A DNA stretch of 49,977 bases from Flagellimonas pelagia (GCF_003584135.1 NZ_QXFI01000021.1:1-49977), one strand, 5' to 3'; shown: positions 24,211-34,166, counted from the stretch's first letter. The notes: generated by a model not told the origin, from the sequence alone. Numbers and translations: made by a program.

Positions 24211-24573
24211 GCGGAAAATTGTTTGGAGTTGTGTTATATAGCTCGATTGTAAAATTCATATTTTCTTTACTTTGATTTTACATGGCCCGATTTAGGTTCT
24301 CAACACTTTTATCAACATTCACTTTTTTCAGGCTAAAAAAATCATGGGAACAAACGTAAAATCGAGCTTCTGAAAAAAATCTGACAGGTGTCATACGGCC
24401 CGAAGATTTTTCCACAAGGTTATCAACATCCCAATCTTTGTCGCTCTAAAAATCTATGATGTTTTTAATCCCGTCGATTAAAAGAGTGGGTTCGTAGAAT
24501 GCTTTTCGTACTACGTCTATTCCTATAAAATAGCATTGGTGATTGCCCGAATTTTGAATCAAAATGTATCGCA
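24211..24573. other. Divergent control region between nrdB and the efflux operon
   Basis: 363 bases with no gene. It should hold the nrdB (minus) and tolC-like (plus) promoters. Three 9-mers each one base from the DnaA-box TTATCCACA occur at 24309-24317, 24408-24416 and 24420-24428. An inverted repeat CGTAG/CTACG occurs near 24493-24515. Confidence 0.5.
24408..24428 (+). promoter_or_regulatory. Pair of DnaA-box-like sites upstream of nrdBA
   Basis: TTTTCCACA (24408-24416) and TTATCAACA (24420-24428), each one mismatch from TTATCCACA. A further TTATCAACA lies at 24309-24317, nearer nrdB. DnaA controls nrdAB in E. coli; control here is inferred. Confidence 0.35.
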
Positions 24574-25905
24574 ATGAAGATTCAGGCAACCGTGTTGTTT
24601 CTTTTCATGGGACTCTTTTTGAGTGCACAGGAACCCGATTCCTTATCCACAAAAAAAGTATGGTCCCTGGAAGATTGCATTTCCTATGCACTGGAAAACA
24701 ACATTACCATAAAACAGGCAGCGCTGGAAAAAAACAGCTCGGAGGTAAACCTTACCCAATCCAAATATGCCAAACTCCCTAATTTGAGCAGTAGCGCTTC
24801 CCAAAATTTTTCATGGGGTTCCACCATCGATCCCATCACCAGTGATTTTGTATCGCAACAGATCAAGGCCACCAATTTGGGGCTGAGCACTTCGGTAACC
24901 CTTTATAACGGAAGCCAGTTGAGCAATACCGTAAAACAGAACAGATTAATGGTGGAACAGAACGAACTTTATGTGGAAGAGGCCCAGAACAACATCTCCT
25001 TAAGTATTCTGGAGGCCTACTTGCAGATCCTATATAATAAGGAAAGTATGGAAGTGGCACAAAACAATGTGATTGCCTCCGAAAAAGAAGTTGAAAGAGC
25101 CAAGGCAAGATTGGATGCAGGCACCATTACCATGATCGATTATACCGATGCGCTGTCACAGGCCGCCACCAACAAAACCAACTTGATCAGTGCCAAGAAC
25201 AGCTATGCCCAACAAATAATTGTCTTGAAACAATTGTTGGAATTGGATCCTTCCGTGGAACTAGAGATAGCATCTCTGGACAATCCTTTGTTGGAAGGCC
25301 AGGCCGTACCCAGTAAATTGGATGTATACCAAAATGCCATTGGTTCAATGCCGGAAATAAAGGCTTCAGAACTCGGAACCACTATCAACGAGAAAGACTT
25401 GGACATTGCCAAAGGAGGGTTTTTGCCTTCGCTTTCCTTGACCGGAAGTCTTGGTTCTGGATACACCAGCACCAATGACCTCACTTTTACAGATCAGTTG
25501 GATGTCAATTTTAACCAAAGGATAGGACTATCACTAACGGTTCCCATTTTCTCTCGATATCAGAACAAGGCCCAAGTTGCCAACGCCAAGATTGGGATAG
25601 AGCAATCCAAGCTACAATTGCAAACAGCTAAAAAATCGCTCTACCAAAAAATTGAAACGGCATGGCAAAATGCCCAATCTGCCCAAGAACAGATAGAAGC
25701 CGCCAAAGTTGCCAGCGAGGCCGCCCAGGAGTCCTACAAATTGGCGCAACGAAAATATGAACTCAACGCATTGAGTACCACGGATTTGGTCATCAGCCAG
25801 AATACCTACACCAATGCACAATTGAATTATCTCCAAGCCAAGTACATGGGGATATTGTACAACGAACTACTCGATTTTTACCAAGGAAACGAAATTAAAT
25901 TATAG
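24574..25905 (+). CDS. TolC-like outer membrane efflux protein
   Basis: 443 residues, typical of the outer membrane factor family. A signal peptide ends at FLSAQE. Two structural repeats of long coiled-coil helices carry the family's motifs (WSLEDCISYALENN at residues about 30-43 and KAQVANAKIGIEQSKLQLQTAK in the second half), giving the trimeric channel-tunnel. It provides the outer-membrane exit for substrates moved by the MacA/MacB-like proteins encoded directly downstream; the gap to the adaptor gene is 5 bases. It is the first gene of a six-gene operon that ends with its own LytS/LytTR pair. Confidence 0.93.
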   Translation: MKIQATVLFLFMGLFLSAQEPDSLSTKKVWSLEDCISYALENNITIKQAALEKNSSEVNLTQSKYAKLPNLSSSASQNFSWGSTIDPITSDFVSQQIKATNLGLSTSVTLYNGSQLSNTVKQNRLMVEQNELYVEEAQNNISLSILEAYLQILYNKESMEVAQNNVIASEKEVERAKARLDAGTITMIDYTDALSQAATNKTNLISAKNSYAQQIIVLKQLLELDPSVELEIASLDNPLLEGQAVPSKLDVYQNAIGSMPEIKASELGTTINEKDLDIAKGGFLPSLSLTGSLGSGYTSTNDLTFTDQLDVNFNQRIGLSLTVPIFSRYQNKAQVANAKIGIEQSKLQLQTAKKSLYQKIETAWQNAQSAQEQIEAAKVASEAAQESYKLAQRKYELNALSTTDLVISQNTYTNAQLNYLQAKYMGILYNELLDFYQGNEIKL

Positions 25906-25910
25906 ATCCA

Positions 25911-27164
25911 ATGAAGAAAAAAACCAAATTGATATTGGGTATCAGTGCTGTAATTGGCTTGGCCATTATAGCCTATATGGCATTTTCATCTGATAATGTT
26001 TCAGAAATTCAGGTGGAAACCGTCCTTGCCAAAAAGGGTGATGTAACCACCATGGTCACTGCAACGGGTACCATTGAGGCCACCACCCAAGTGGATGTGG
26101 GTACGCAGGTCTCCGGTGTGGTAGAAAAAATCTATGTGGATTTTAACAGCGAGGTCACCGAAGGACAACTGCTTGCCGAACTGGACAAGACCAACCTAAA
26201 AGCTGCGCTTGAACAAGCCCAGGCTGCCTATGACAATGCCGTAAACGAAAGGGACTACAAAAAGAACATTTACGAAAGACAAAAGACCCTCTATGAGAAT
26301 CAAGTGCTCAGTAAGGCAGACTACGATGATGCCCTTTACGAATTCAATGCCTCCAAAAGTGCCGTGGTCCAAAAACGATCTGATCTACAAAAAGCACAGG
26401 CCAATTTGGGTTATGCGAACATTTACTCGCCCATAAACGGGGTAATCCTATCCCGTGATGTGGACGAAGGGCAGACCGTGGCCGCAAGTTATAGCACCCC
26501 TACCCTGTTCACCATTGCCAAAAATTTAAAGGAAATGCAGGTAGAGGCCGATGTGGATGAAGCCGATATTGGCCAAGTGGAAGAAGGCCAGCGCGTAACT
26601 TTCACCGTGGATGCCTATCAAGGAGAAATCTTTAACGGAACAGTGACACAAGTGAGGCTGAATCCCACTGTAAGTTCAAACGTAGTGACCTATACCGTGG
26701 TCATCAAAGCGGACAATCCTGATTTGAAATTGAAACCAGGACTTACCGCCACTATATCCATCTATACCTTGGAACTCAAGGATGTGCTCACCGCAGAGGC
26801 CAAGGCCGTAAACTTTCATCCTAACATGCCGCTTTTGATGGCCTATGAAGAACAACAGGGCATTGAATCCAAACGTCCTGGACCTGGCAATGGGCCTAAT
26901 AATGGACCCGGTAATGGCGGTCCACCGCAAGAAGACGCCACCATGCTATGGGTACTCCAAAAAGACCTATCCATAGTTCCCAAAAAAGTAACGCTTGGGG
27001 CCAGTGATGGGGTCAACGTACAGATTATTAGCGGGGTTGAAGAAGGCGATCAACTAGTATACAGCTTAAAATCGGTACAATCGGGTGAAGTACAAGCGGC
27101 CCAAGACAGTGGTAGCCCTTTTATGCCCAAACCACCAGGAAGAAACAACAACAAGAAGAGTTAA
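25911..27164 (+). CDS. MacA-like periplasmic adaptor (membrane fusion protein)
   Basis: 417 residues with one N-terminal membrane helix (LILGISAVIGLAIIAYMAF). The barrel-sandwich/lipoyl halves flank a helical hairpin: TQVSGVVEKIYVDFNSEV at about residues 64-81 and NIYSPINGVILSRDVDEGQ at about 168-186. Beta-barrel and membrane-proximal domains follow. A Gly/Pro/Asn-rich insertion lies near 325-340 (GPGNGPNNGPGNGGPP). It links the inner-membrane ABC transporter to the TolC-like channel. The MacB ATPase gene starts 8 bases after its stop. The low-complexity insert and a Pro-rich C-terminal tail are unlike E. coli MacA but common in Bacteroidota homologs. Confidence 0.92.
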   Translation: MKKKTKLILGISAVIGLAIIAYMAFSSDNVSEIQVETVLAKKGDVTTMVTATGTIEATTQVDVGTQVSGVVEKIYVDFNSEVTEGQLLAELDKTNLKAALEQAQAAYDNAVNERDYKKNIYERQKTLYENQVLSKADYDDALYEFNASKSAVVQKRSDLQKAQANLGYANIYSPINGVILSRDVDEGQTVAASYSTPTLFTIAKNLKEMQVEADVDEADIGQVEEGQRVTFTVDAYQGEIFNGTVTQVRLNPTVSSNVVTYTVVIKADNPDLKLKPGLTATISIYTLELKDVLTAEAKAVNFHPNMPLLMAYEEQQGIESKRPGPGNGPNNGPGNGGPPQEDATMLWVLQKDLSIVPKKVTLGASDGVNVQIISGVEEGDQLVYSLKSVQSGEVQAAQDSGSPFMPKPPGRNNNKKS

Positions 27165-27172
27165 TCAGGGTC

Positions 27173-27919
27173 ATGGGAAAAACAATCATCGAAATAAACG
27201 ATCTGAAGCGTGATTTCCGAATGGGAGAGGAAGTGGTACATGCCCTGAAGGGCGTATCACTCGATATCCACGAAGGTGAATTCGTGACCATCATGGGGTC
27301 CAGTGGTTCCGGAAAAAGTACCATGCTCAATATTTTGGGTTGTTTGGACAATCCTACTTCTGGCAGTTATCTGATTGATGGGGTACCTGTGGCCCAACTC
27401 AACAAGAATGAACTTGCCACCATTCGAAACGAGAAAATCGGGTTCATTTTTCAATCGTACAATCTTTTACCAAGGACCACCGCAATTGAAAATGTGGAAC
27501 TCCCATTGATCTATAACAGTAAAATCTCACCCGAAGAACGTCACCGGCGTTCTAGCGAAGCTTTAAAGATGGTAGGGCTGGAAGATAGAATGGATCACAC
27601 CCCTGCTCAATTATCGGGCGGGCAACAACAACGGGTGGCCATAGCCCGATCATTGGTAAACGACCCGGTCATCATCTTAGCGGATGAGGCCACAGGAAAC
27701 TTGGATACACGAACGTCTTATGAAATCATGGCATTGTTCCAAGAACTCAACAGAAAAGGAAAAACCATAGCCTTTGTGACCCATGAACCGGATATTGCTG
27801 CCTTTAGTAGTCGAACCATCATTTTAAAGGATGGTCATGTCATTAAGGACGAAATGAACACCAACGTCAATGATGCTGCAAGGGAACTGGCTGCTCTACC
27901 TAAAGAAGACGAAGAATGA
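27173..27919 (+). CDS. MacB/LolD-type ABC transporter ATPase
   Basis: 248 residues, a single nucleotide-binding domain. Walker A is GSSGSGKST (residues about 43-51), the Q-loop is in FIFQSYNLLPR, the signature is LSGGQQQRVAIARSL, Walker B is VIILADEATGNLD and the H-loop is FVTHEPD. In E. coli MacB this domain is fused to the permease; here it is a separate polypeptide whose stop overlaps the permease start by four bases (ATGA), indicating coupled translation. It powers a mechanotransmission-type efflux system rather than a classical through-membrane transporter. Confidence 0.95.
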   Translation: MGKTIIEINDLKRDFRMGEEVVHALKGVSLDIHEGEFVTIMGSSGSGKSTMLNILGCLDNPTSGSYLIDGVPVAQLNKNELATIRNEKIGFIFQSYNLLPRTTAIENVELPLIYNSKISPEERHRRSSEALKMVGLEDRMDHTPAQLSGGQQQRVAIARSLVNDPVIILADEATGNLDTRTSYEIMALFQELNRKGKTIAFVTHEPDIAAFSSRTIILKDGHVIKDEMNTNVNDAARELAALPKEDEE

Positions 27920-29142
27920 AAACCAGGATCTTAAATCTGATAAAAATAGCGCTCAAGGCCATCGTCTTGAACAAAATGAGGACTTTGCTCACCATGCTGG
28001 GCATTATCATCGGGGTGGCCTCGGTCATTGCCATGCTCGCCATCGGTGAAGGCTCCAAAAAAAGCATCAAGGATGAAATCTCCAAAATGGGATCCAACAT
28101 GATCAATATCCGGCCCGGTGCCGATATGCGGGGCGGGGTACGCATGGGAGGCAGTGAAATGCAATCCTTGAAATTGGAAGACTATGAGGCCTTAAAAGAA
28201 AAAGCCACGCTATTGTCCTACGTTACCCCACAGGTAAATGGCAGCGGACAGTCCATCAATGGGGCCAACAACTGGCCGACTTCCATTTATGGAGTAAGCC
28301 CAGAATATCTGGACATTAAGATCTGGGAGCTTTCCGAAGGAAGTATGTTTACCAGTGCAGAGGTGAAATCTGCCGCCAAGGTGGCCGTGGTAGGCAAGAC
28401 CGTGGTGGAAAACCTATTCCCGAACGGGGAAGATCCCATTGGTAAGATGATCCGTTTCAACAGCATTCCTTTTAAGATCATTGGGGTTTTGGAAGAAAAA
28501 GGAGAGAGTAACTTTGGCCAAGATCAAGACGACATCATCATAGCTCCCTATACCACGGTCCAAAAACGTATTTTGGCCATCGACTACATTCAATCCATTG
28601 TGGCATCTGCCGTAAGTGAGGAAGAGGCCGAAGCAGCAGTTGATGAAATAACCACTATCTTGCGGGAACAACATCACATTGGCAGCAATGATGATGATGA
28701 TTTCAACGTTTTTTCCATGGATGAACTCATTTCCACCTTTAGTTCCACCAGTGAAATGCTGACCGTGCTCTTAGTGGCCATAGCCAGTATTTCCTTGTTG
28801 ATCGGTGGTATTGGGATCATGAACATCATGTACGTTTCGGTCAAAGAAAGAACTAGGGAAATAGGACTCCGAATGGCCGTTGGGGCCAAAGGGACCGATA
28901 TTTTATTACAGTTTTTGATAGAGGCCGTGCTGATCAGTGTTACCGGTGGGATCATTGGGGTGTTGCTTGGTTTTGGAGCCACCTTGTTCATCCAGGGCGT
29001 ATTGGGATGGCCTACCATCATTACCCCCTATTCCGTAATCATTTCGTTTGCCGTGTGTGCCATTACAGGGATTTTCTTCGGATGGTACCCAGCGAGAAAA
29101 GCAGCAGTCCTAGATCCTATTTCCGCATTACGATATGAATAA
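27916..29142 (+). CDS. MacB-like ABC transporter permease
   Basis: 408 residues. One N-terminal membrane helix (LLTMLGIIIGVASVIAMLAIGEGSK) is followed by a large periplasmic MacB_PCD domain to about residue 275, then a FtsX-type three-helix bundle. The conserved cytoplasmic loop VKERTREIGLRMAVGAKG and the C-terminal YPARKAAVLDPISALRYE are diagnostic. With the ATPase it drives export of a substrate picked up in the periplasm (peptides, antibiotics or lipids in known relatives). The kinase gene that follows starts 12 bases later, so the transporter and its two-component system are one operon, an arrangement resembling bacteriocin or antimicrobial peptide detoxification modules. Confidence 0.94.
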   Translation: MKTRILNLIKIALKAIVLNKMRTLLTMLGIIIGVASVIAMLAIGEGSKKSIKDEISKMGSNMINIRPGADMRGGVRMGGSEMQSLKLEDYEALKEKATLLSYVTPQVNGSGQSINGANNWPTSIYGVSPEYLDIKIWELSEGSMFTSAEVKSAAKVAVVGKTVVENLFPNGEDPIGKMIRFNSIPFKIIGVLEEKGESNFGQDQDDIIIAPYTTVQKRILAIDYIQSIVASAVSEEEAEAAVDEITTILREQHHIGSNDDDDFNVFSMDELISTFSSTSEMLTVLLVAIASISLLIGGIGIMNIMYVSVKERTREIGLRMAVGAKGTDILLQFLIEAVLISVTGGIIGVLLGFGATLFIQGVLGWPTIITPYSVIISFAVCAITGIFFGWYPARKAAVLDPISALRYE

Positions 29143-29154
29143 CCCGAACATAAC

Positions 29155-30189
29155 ATGGAGCATATGAAAAACAAATGGCGCAAAGTTTTTTTCCATGTTA
29201 TGGTATGGGTAGTCCTGTTCAGTTTCCCATACTTGTTGAGCTATGATACGGAACAGGCCTTTAAGCATGTACTGATTTTTTCATGGGTGCCCCTGTTCCT
29301 ATACATGGTAGTCTTTTATTTGAACTATCTACTTTTGGCGGACCGACTCTTTTTTCCAAAGAAAATAGCGTGGTTCGTCTGCATCAATATAGCTGTGATT
29401 ATTGTATTGATCTTTTTTAGGGAATGGTTCACGGATTTCTTTTTCCCCAGACCCATGGATGGAGGCGACCGTAAGGGACCACCGAGGACCATGATCATCT
29501 ATGTTCAGACCCTTTCCTTTTTGGTGCCCATCGTGTGGGCCGTAGCGCTACGGGCCATGGAACGTTTGATCAAATCGGAAGTGGAAAAGAAAGAAGTGGC
29601 CCATCAACAGCTCAAATCAGACCTTCAGCATTTGCAGTACCAATTGCAGCCGCATTTTTTCTTCAATTCGTTGAACAATATTTATGCATTGGTCGATATT
29701 TCTCCAGAAGATGCCAAGGACACCATTCACAGTTTGGGGAAGTTGATGCGCTACCTGTTGTACGAAACCCATACCGAAAAAGTCTCCCTAGCCAAGGAAA
29801 TCGACTTTATGGTCAAATACATTGAATTGGGTAAATTGCGATTGACGGAAAAAACCAAGGTGGAATATCATTTCCCGGAAGTGGATCCAACAGTACAGGT
29901 GCCTCCCCTTCTTTTTATTTCCTTGATCGAAAATGCCTTCAAGCATGGGGTTTCTGCCCAAGAGGAAAGCACCATCAATTTTATAATGGAACTGAAGGAT
30001 GATAAGGTAATTTTTAAAGGCAAGAACACGGATTTCCCAAAATCCCATACAGACCAAAGTGGTTCTGGAATTGGTTTAAGGAACCTTAAAGATCGTTTGG
30101 ATCTATTGTATCCCAACAAACATTATTTTGGAAATGAGATTGTTTCGGGACAGTTCCGTATCATCGTGGAAATTCCATTGAACACCTAG
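29155..30189 (+). CDS. LytS-type sensor histidine kinase of the efflux operon
   Basis: 344 residues; ATG at 29155, with a second ATG at 29164 equally possible. The N-terminal ~130 residues hold about four membrane helices and no large extracellular domain, so the signal is probably sensed in or at the membrane, possibly through the transporter itself. The kinase has LQPHFFFNSLNNIYALV (phospho-acceptor His in the LytS box), an N-box SLIENAFKHGV and GSGIGLRNLKDRL. It is followed 2 bases later by its LytTR regulator. Coupling of an ABC exporter with a short membrane-only kinase resembles Bce-like detoxification logic, though the protein families differ. Confidence 0.92.
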   Translation: MEHMKNKWRKVFFHVMVWVVLFSFPYLLSYDTEQAFKHVLIFSWVPLFLYMVVFYLNYLLLADRLFFPKKIAWFVCINIAVIIVLIFFREWFTDFFFPRPMDGGDRKGPPRTMIIYVQTLSFLVPIVWAVALRAMERLIKSEVEKKEVAHQQLKSDLQHLQYQLQPHFFFNSLNNIYALVDISPEDAKDTIHSLGKLMRYLLYETHTEKVSLAKEIDFMVKYIELGKLRLTEKTKVEYHFPEVDPTVQVPPLLFISLIENAFKHGVSAQEESTINFIMELKDDKVIFKGKNTDFPKSHTDQSGSGIGLRNLKDRLDLLYPNKHYFGNEIVSGQFRIIVEIPLNT

Positions 30190-30191
30190 CC

Positions 30192-30914
30192 ATGGAGAAA
30201 AGAACTTTGACCTGTATCGCCGTTGATGATGAGCCCATGGCCCTCAAATTAATTGAGGGATACATTGCCAAGACCCCTTTCTTAGAACCGAAAAGTTCCT
30301 TTTCCAATGCCATTGCCGCGTTGGAATACTTCAACCAAAATCCTGTGGACCTCATTTTCTTGGACATACAGATGCCCGATTTGAATGGCATGGGACTCTC
30401 CAAGATTATCAAAGAAAAGGCTAAAGTGATCTTTACCACGGCTTTTGACCAATATGCTTTGGAAGGTTTTCGAGTGGATGCGGTGGATTATTTATTGAAA
30501 CCTTTTGACTATGCCGAATTTTTGGTGGCCGCCCAGAAGGCGCACGATCGTATTGCCATTTCAAAGCCAAACCCGGGAACTATAGCTGATAAGGAGTTTC
30601 TGTTTGTGAAATCGGGCTACAAACAATTAAAAATTGCCTTGGATCAAGTGCTTTATTTTGAAGGATTGAAGGATTATGTCAAAATATGGGTCAAGGGAAA
30701 CCCCATTCCCGTTCTTACTTTGATGACCTTAAAAACTTTGGAAGAAGAACTGCCCTCCAGCCAATTTATGCGAGTGAACCGATCATTCATTGTTGCCTTG
30801 CCCCACATTGAGGAAGTGGAACGAAATCTCATCACCATCAACAACAACCAAATTACCGTTTCTGAGCAGCATAAAGTGAAGTTTCAGGAGTATATCGAAA
30901 AGCATTCCTTCTAG
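30192..30914 (+). CDS. LytTR-family response regulator of the efflux operon
   Basis: 240 residues. The receiver domain has AVDDEP near the N-terminus, phospho-acceptor D58 (LIFLDIQMPD), FTTAFDQYA and YLLKPF. A LytTR DNA-binding domain occupies about 135-240 (FMRVNRSFIVALPHIEEV). It is the last gene of the tolC-macA-macB-permease-kinase operon and most likely controls that operon's promoter in the 24211-24573 region. Its TAG overlaps the stop of the convergent 7TM kinase gene (CTAG at 30911-30914). Confidence 0.94.
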   Translation: MEKRTLTCIAVDDEPMALKLIEGYIAKTPFLEPKSSFSNAIAALEYFNQNPVDLIFLDIQMPDLNGMGLSKIIKEKAKVIFTTAFDQYALEGFRVDAVDYLLKPFDYAEFLVAAQKAHDRIAISKPNPGTIADKEFLFVKSGYKQLKIALDQVLYFEGLKDYVKIWVKGNPIPVLTLMTLKTLEEELPSSQFMRVNRSFIVALPHIEEVERNLITINNNQITVSEQHKVKFQEYIEKHSF

Positions 30915-32752
30915 TCAATAAAAAAATTGAGCGTCACCCTTGTTCCCAAGGCTTTACCATCATCCCCGTACAGGTCCTCAATAACAATTGTCTGTTCATC
31001 TCTGTCTATTTGCAAGGCATCCAAACGTTCCTGCATAATGGAAACTCCCTTGGATTGGTGTTCCACACGCCCCAGTTTGTGTCTTTCACTTTCCACCCTG
31101 CCAATACCATTATCCATAATAATGCATTGTAAAGTTTGTTGGCCTGCTTTTCTAAATGTAATCGAAAGTTGTCTACTCCCATTTTCTTTAGGCAGCAATC
31201 CATGGATTATGGCGTTTTCAACAAAAGGTTGGGTCACCAACAAGGGCACTTCAATGGTATCCGGGCACAATCCAGGATCCGTGGAAATCGTATAACCGAA
31301 ATCCTTTTGAAAACGAAGTGATTCCAATGAAATATATTTTTCAAGAAAGGATATTTCTTCAGACAATAACACATTCTCCTGTGAAGAGCTTTCCAGAACA
31401 TGGCGCATCAACTTGCTGAACTTGTTCAGGTAATGCAAAGCAGCAGATTTTTCTTCTGACAATACCAAATGTTGAATGGAGCCCAAGGCATTAAAAATAA
31501 AGTGGGGGTTCAACTGCGAACGTAAAAGCCTAAGATAAGTCTTGGACGCTTCATGTTCCGCTTGTATCTTTTTAAGGTTCTCTTCCCTGACCTTATAACC
31601 AAGTCCGAGCGAAAAAACCGTTATTTCGCCAACTGCTCCCAATCTAAGATAATTTCCATCTCCACTGACATAGACAAGTACAGAGCAAAGTCCATAAATA
31701 AAGGAGCCCACTATGATAAACCAATTCAATGAATCTTTGGGCCTTATGATCAAATACCCCAAACTGAACAAAACCAGAATAGTTAGGAGTACCGCCCGAG
31801 TGTCCAATAACAAAAAATGTAACTGAAAATTCCCTATCAAAATAAGAAGGGTATCGATTACCAACCAGACGATAAAAATGGCCACGGAAATATTAATGGC
31901 CTTGTTCAGCAGGGGGTAATTTTGTTTGGTATTCAAAAAATATTTTTCAAACAACGCATAGAACAGTCCGGCCAACAGCTCAAAGGTATTGCCCAACAAA
32001 AAGGAAGTGAAGGAATAGTTTCCTACGAAACGTTCGTACCATCCAAAGCCATATCTGCCCAAAAAAATGGCCAGTGAAACAGCGTATAACGAATAATATA
32101 TATACTCAGGCTGTTTGTAGGTACGATAAAACACCATACTTATGACCACTCCAACAAAAACGGCTCCCCACAACAAATAGCCCAATGAAAAAATTCGTAC
32201 AGAACTTTTGGAAAGATGTCCTTGCTTGTATTCTTCAAAGGGTTTTGCATAAAAAAGGAATGCCTTATCCCCCAAATACTGCCTGGTATTCAATTTTGAA
32301 AACTTGAGGTACAGATACCGGCCATGAAATAGATTTCCCTTTTGGAAGGTAAATTTTCCAGTAAACCTTGCATTCAACTCAAAACTGCCCATAGTCAATG
32401 AATCCAGTTCATTTTGGTTGGAATAAAATAATTTGGCCCTGTTCTGGTTTCCAATTTGCAAGACCCATGGATCCTGACCTTCGTCCAAAAGTTTCCCATA
32501 TGGACCAAAATCCAATCGGGCCACATAGATGGCCCTAGGATCGGTAGGACCAAAATTAGAAGGCTCTTCATATTCCAGATTGGCTACCCGTTCCCCTGAA
32601 ATATTTTCTTTGGTCTTATATAAATGATATGGAATAATAAAGTCCATGCCTTGCAATGGATCGGACTGGGCAGCTACCACAGAAATATGCAACAGGGCAA
32701 AGCACACGAAAAATAAGATTCTCCTTATAGGGATGGAGAGCACTGCTGGCAT
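30911..32752 (-). CDS. Orphan LytS-type sensor kinase with 7TMR-DISM sensor
   Basis: 613 residues from the ATG at 32752, chosen because a signal peptide (RRILFFVCFALLHISVVAAQ) starts there; the open frame to 32914 adds an unlikely leader. The order is periplasmic 7TMR-DISMED2-like domain, about seven membrane helices, then a LytS kinase with SQLNPHFIFNALGSIQH, FVENAIIHGLL and DNGIGR. It is a paralog of the kinase at 1031-2929 with the same domain order and similar motifs, but no response regulator follows it. It ends tail-to-tail with the LytTR gene of the efflux operon, sharing CTAG, so that regulator or one encoded elsewhere could be its partner. Confidence 0.9.
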   Translation of the reverse strand: MPAVLSIPIRRILFFVCFALLHISVVAAQSDPLQGMDFIIPYHLYKTKENISGERVANLEYEEPSNFGPTDPRAIYVARLDFGPYGKLLDEGQDPWVLQIGNQNRAKLFYSNQNELDSLTMGSFELNARFTGKFTFQKGNLFHGRYLYLKFSKLNTRQYLGDKAFLFYAKPFEEYKQGHLSKSSVRIFSLGYLLWGAVFVGVVISMVFYRTYKQPEYIYYSLYAVSLAIFLGRYGFGWYERFVGNYSFTSFLLGNTFELLAGLFYALFEKYFLNTKQNYPLLNKAINISVAIFIVWLVIDTLLILIGNFQLHFLLLDTRAVLLTILVLFSLGYLIIRPKDSLNWFIIVGSFIYGLCSVLVYVSGDGNYLRLGAVGEITVFSLGLGYKVREENLKKIQAEHEASKTYLRLLRSQLNPHFIFNALGSIQHLVLSEEKSAALHYLNKFSKLMRHVLESSSQENVLLSEEISFLEKYISLESLRFQKDFGYTISTDPGLCPDTIEVPLLVTQPFVENAIIHGLLPKENGSRQLSITFRKAGQQTLQCIIMDNGIGRVESERHKLGRVEHQSKGVSIMQERLDALQIDRDEQTIVIEDLYGDDGKALGTRVTLNFFID

Positions 32753-32923
32753 AGAAAAAATGGTATGGGTCTGCACTTTTAAAGATATAAAAATGAAAGG
32801 ATTAAACGATAAGTTCCAGTAGTAACAAAAAGTGGCGTTTTCCCCTTTAAAAAAATAATTATTCGGCTGATGACATTTCATAATGATTTCGATAGCAAGA
32901 TATAACCCTATCAAAAGTCCATT

Positions 32924-34114
32924 ATGAGAACACTGATTTTTACCTTCATTTGTCTTGCCTTGGCCTGCAAGGAAAACTCACAAGACTCCAATAGCTCCAC
33001 CTATAATGAGCGACTTGACGAGGAGAGCGCCTGGAACAACGGCACATCCGATCAAAAAGAGCCATTTTTCCAAACCAGCCGAAATAAAACCCATGAACTG
33101 CGCGATGCCCGTACCGGAATGGTGGTGCAAAGCACTGAATATCCTTCTAACTGGAAAGTGATTTCCAAACCGATTTACACCCTTGATCAAAAAATACCAG
33201 ACTTTCTCGTACAAATTGAAGGACCCAATCACTTAAAAACCTTCAACACGCCCACCAATTTCCACGTATCCTATCAAAGTCAACAATTGACCCAGATGAT
33301 GTCGCAATACGGCATGGCATCCTTGATCCGACCCATGGTGGGCAACCAGCAGCTTTTTAAGGAAGATGTGGAACCCCGAATGCAGAATAGCGGCTACTCC
33401 TTTGTACGTCAACGCTCCATGCCGAAAGACGAAGCCTATGTGCGCCAAAAAATGCAGGAGAACGGGTTCGGACAAGGCTATTTGGAGTACACAGCCACGG
33501 AATGGAAGAACCAAAATGGCCAGAAGGCCTTGGCCCGTATCGTAAAAATAGCCATACAACAACCCCTCATGAACAATGAGATGATGACCATGTGGCTCTA
33601 TACAACGGATTATGTTTTTGTGGATGAAGGACAGTTTGAAGCGACCCTTGACCAACTCCATAAATCGACCGTAGACACCCAAGAAAACCCCCAATGGAAA
33701 CAATATTTAGCCCAATTGAACCAACAAAGGGCCATGGAGAACCAGCGAAAAATGCAAATCGCCTCACAACAGCACCAACAACGCATGAATGCCAGATGGG
33801 CGGCTTTTAATGCGCACCAAGAGAATATGAGAGCCATTTCAGCGGCCCAAGATGCTAACCATGCCGCTTTTATGAACCGGAATTTTGGCGCCGGTAGTGA
33901 TACGGGCCAACGCCAGTTCCTGAACACGATCAACGAACAAGAGACCGTTTACAATCCCCTCACCGGGAACAACTACCAAGTAAATGCAGGATCCACGGAA
34001 TATTGGATGGACAGTGACGGCAACTACATCCAAAACAACGACCTCTTTTACACCCCTAATGGCGATATCAACCTCAACAACAGGGAATGGGTAAAAGTGG
34101 GCAATGCCTATTGA
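32924..34114 (+). CDS. Putative lipoprotein of unknown function, Gln/Asn-rich
   Basis: 396 residues. The lipobox is LALAC with lipidated Cys15, followed by KENSQDSNSS. The first two thirds form a mixed domain (KVISKPIYTLDQKIPDFLVQ, RQRSMPKDEAYVRQKMQENGFG). Residues about 245-305 are a Gln/Met/His-rich predicted coiled coil (QQRAMENQRKMQIASQQHQQ) and the C-terminus has an NPLTGNNYQV segment. I do not recognise the family. It diverges from the 7TM kinase gene (171-base shared upstream region) and precedes two more lipoprotein genes on the same strand, so the three may form a unit. Confidence 0.65.
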   Translation: MRTLIFTFICLALACKENSQDSNSSTYNERLDEESAWNNGTSDQKEPFFQTSRNKTHELRDARTGMVVQSTEYPSNWKVISKPIYTLDQKIPDFLVQIEGPNHLKTFNTPTNFHVSYQSQQLTQMMSQYGMASLIRPMVGNQQLFKEDVEPRMQNSGYSFVRQRSMPKDEAYVRQKMQENGFGQGYLEYTATEWKNQNGQKALARIVKIAIQQPLMNNEMMTMWLYTTDYVFVDEGQFEATLDQLHKSTVDTQENPQWKQYLAQLNQQRAMENQRKMQIASQQHQQRMNARWAAFNAHQENMRAISAAQDANHAAFMNRNFGAGSDTGQRQFLNTINEQETVYNPLTGNNYQVNAGSTEYWMDSDGNYIQNNDLFYTPNGDINLNNREWVKVGNAY

Positions 34115-34166
34115 TGACATTTTTAATGAAATACGATATCCTTAAAACCTTAAAAAATCAAACAAC

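Noticed and set aside
24493..24515. CGTAG...CTACG inverted repeat upstream of the efflux operon
   Set aside because: Five-base arms with a long spacer are expected by chance in a region this size; noted only in the intergenic entry.
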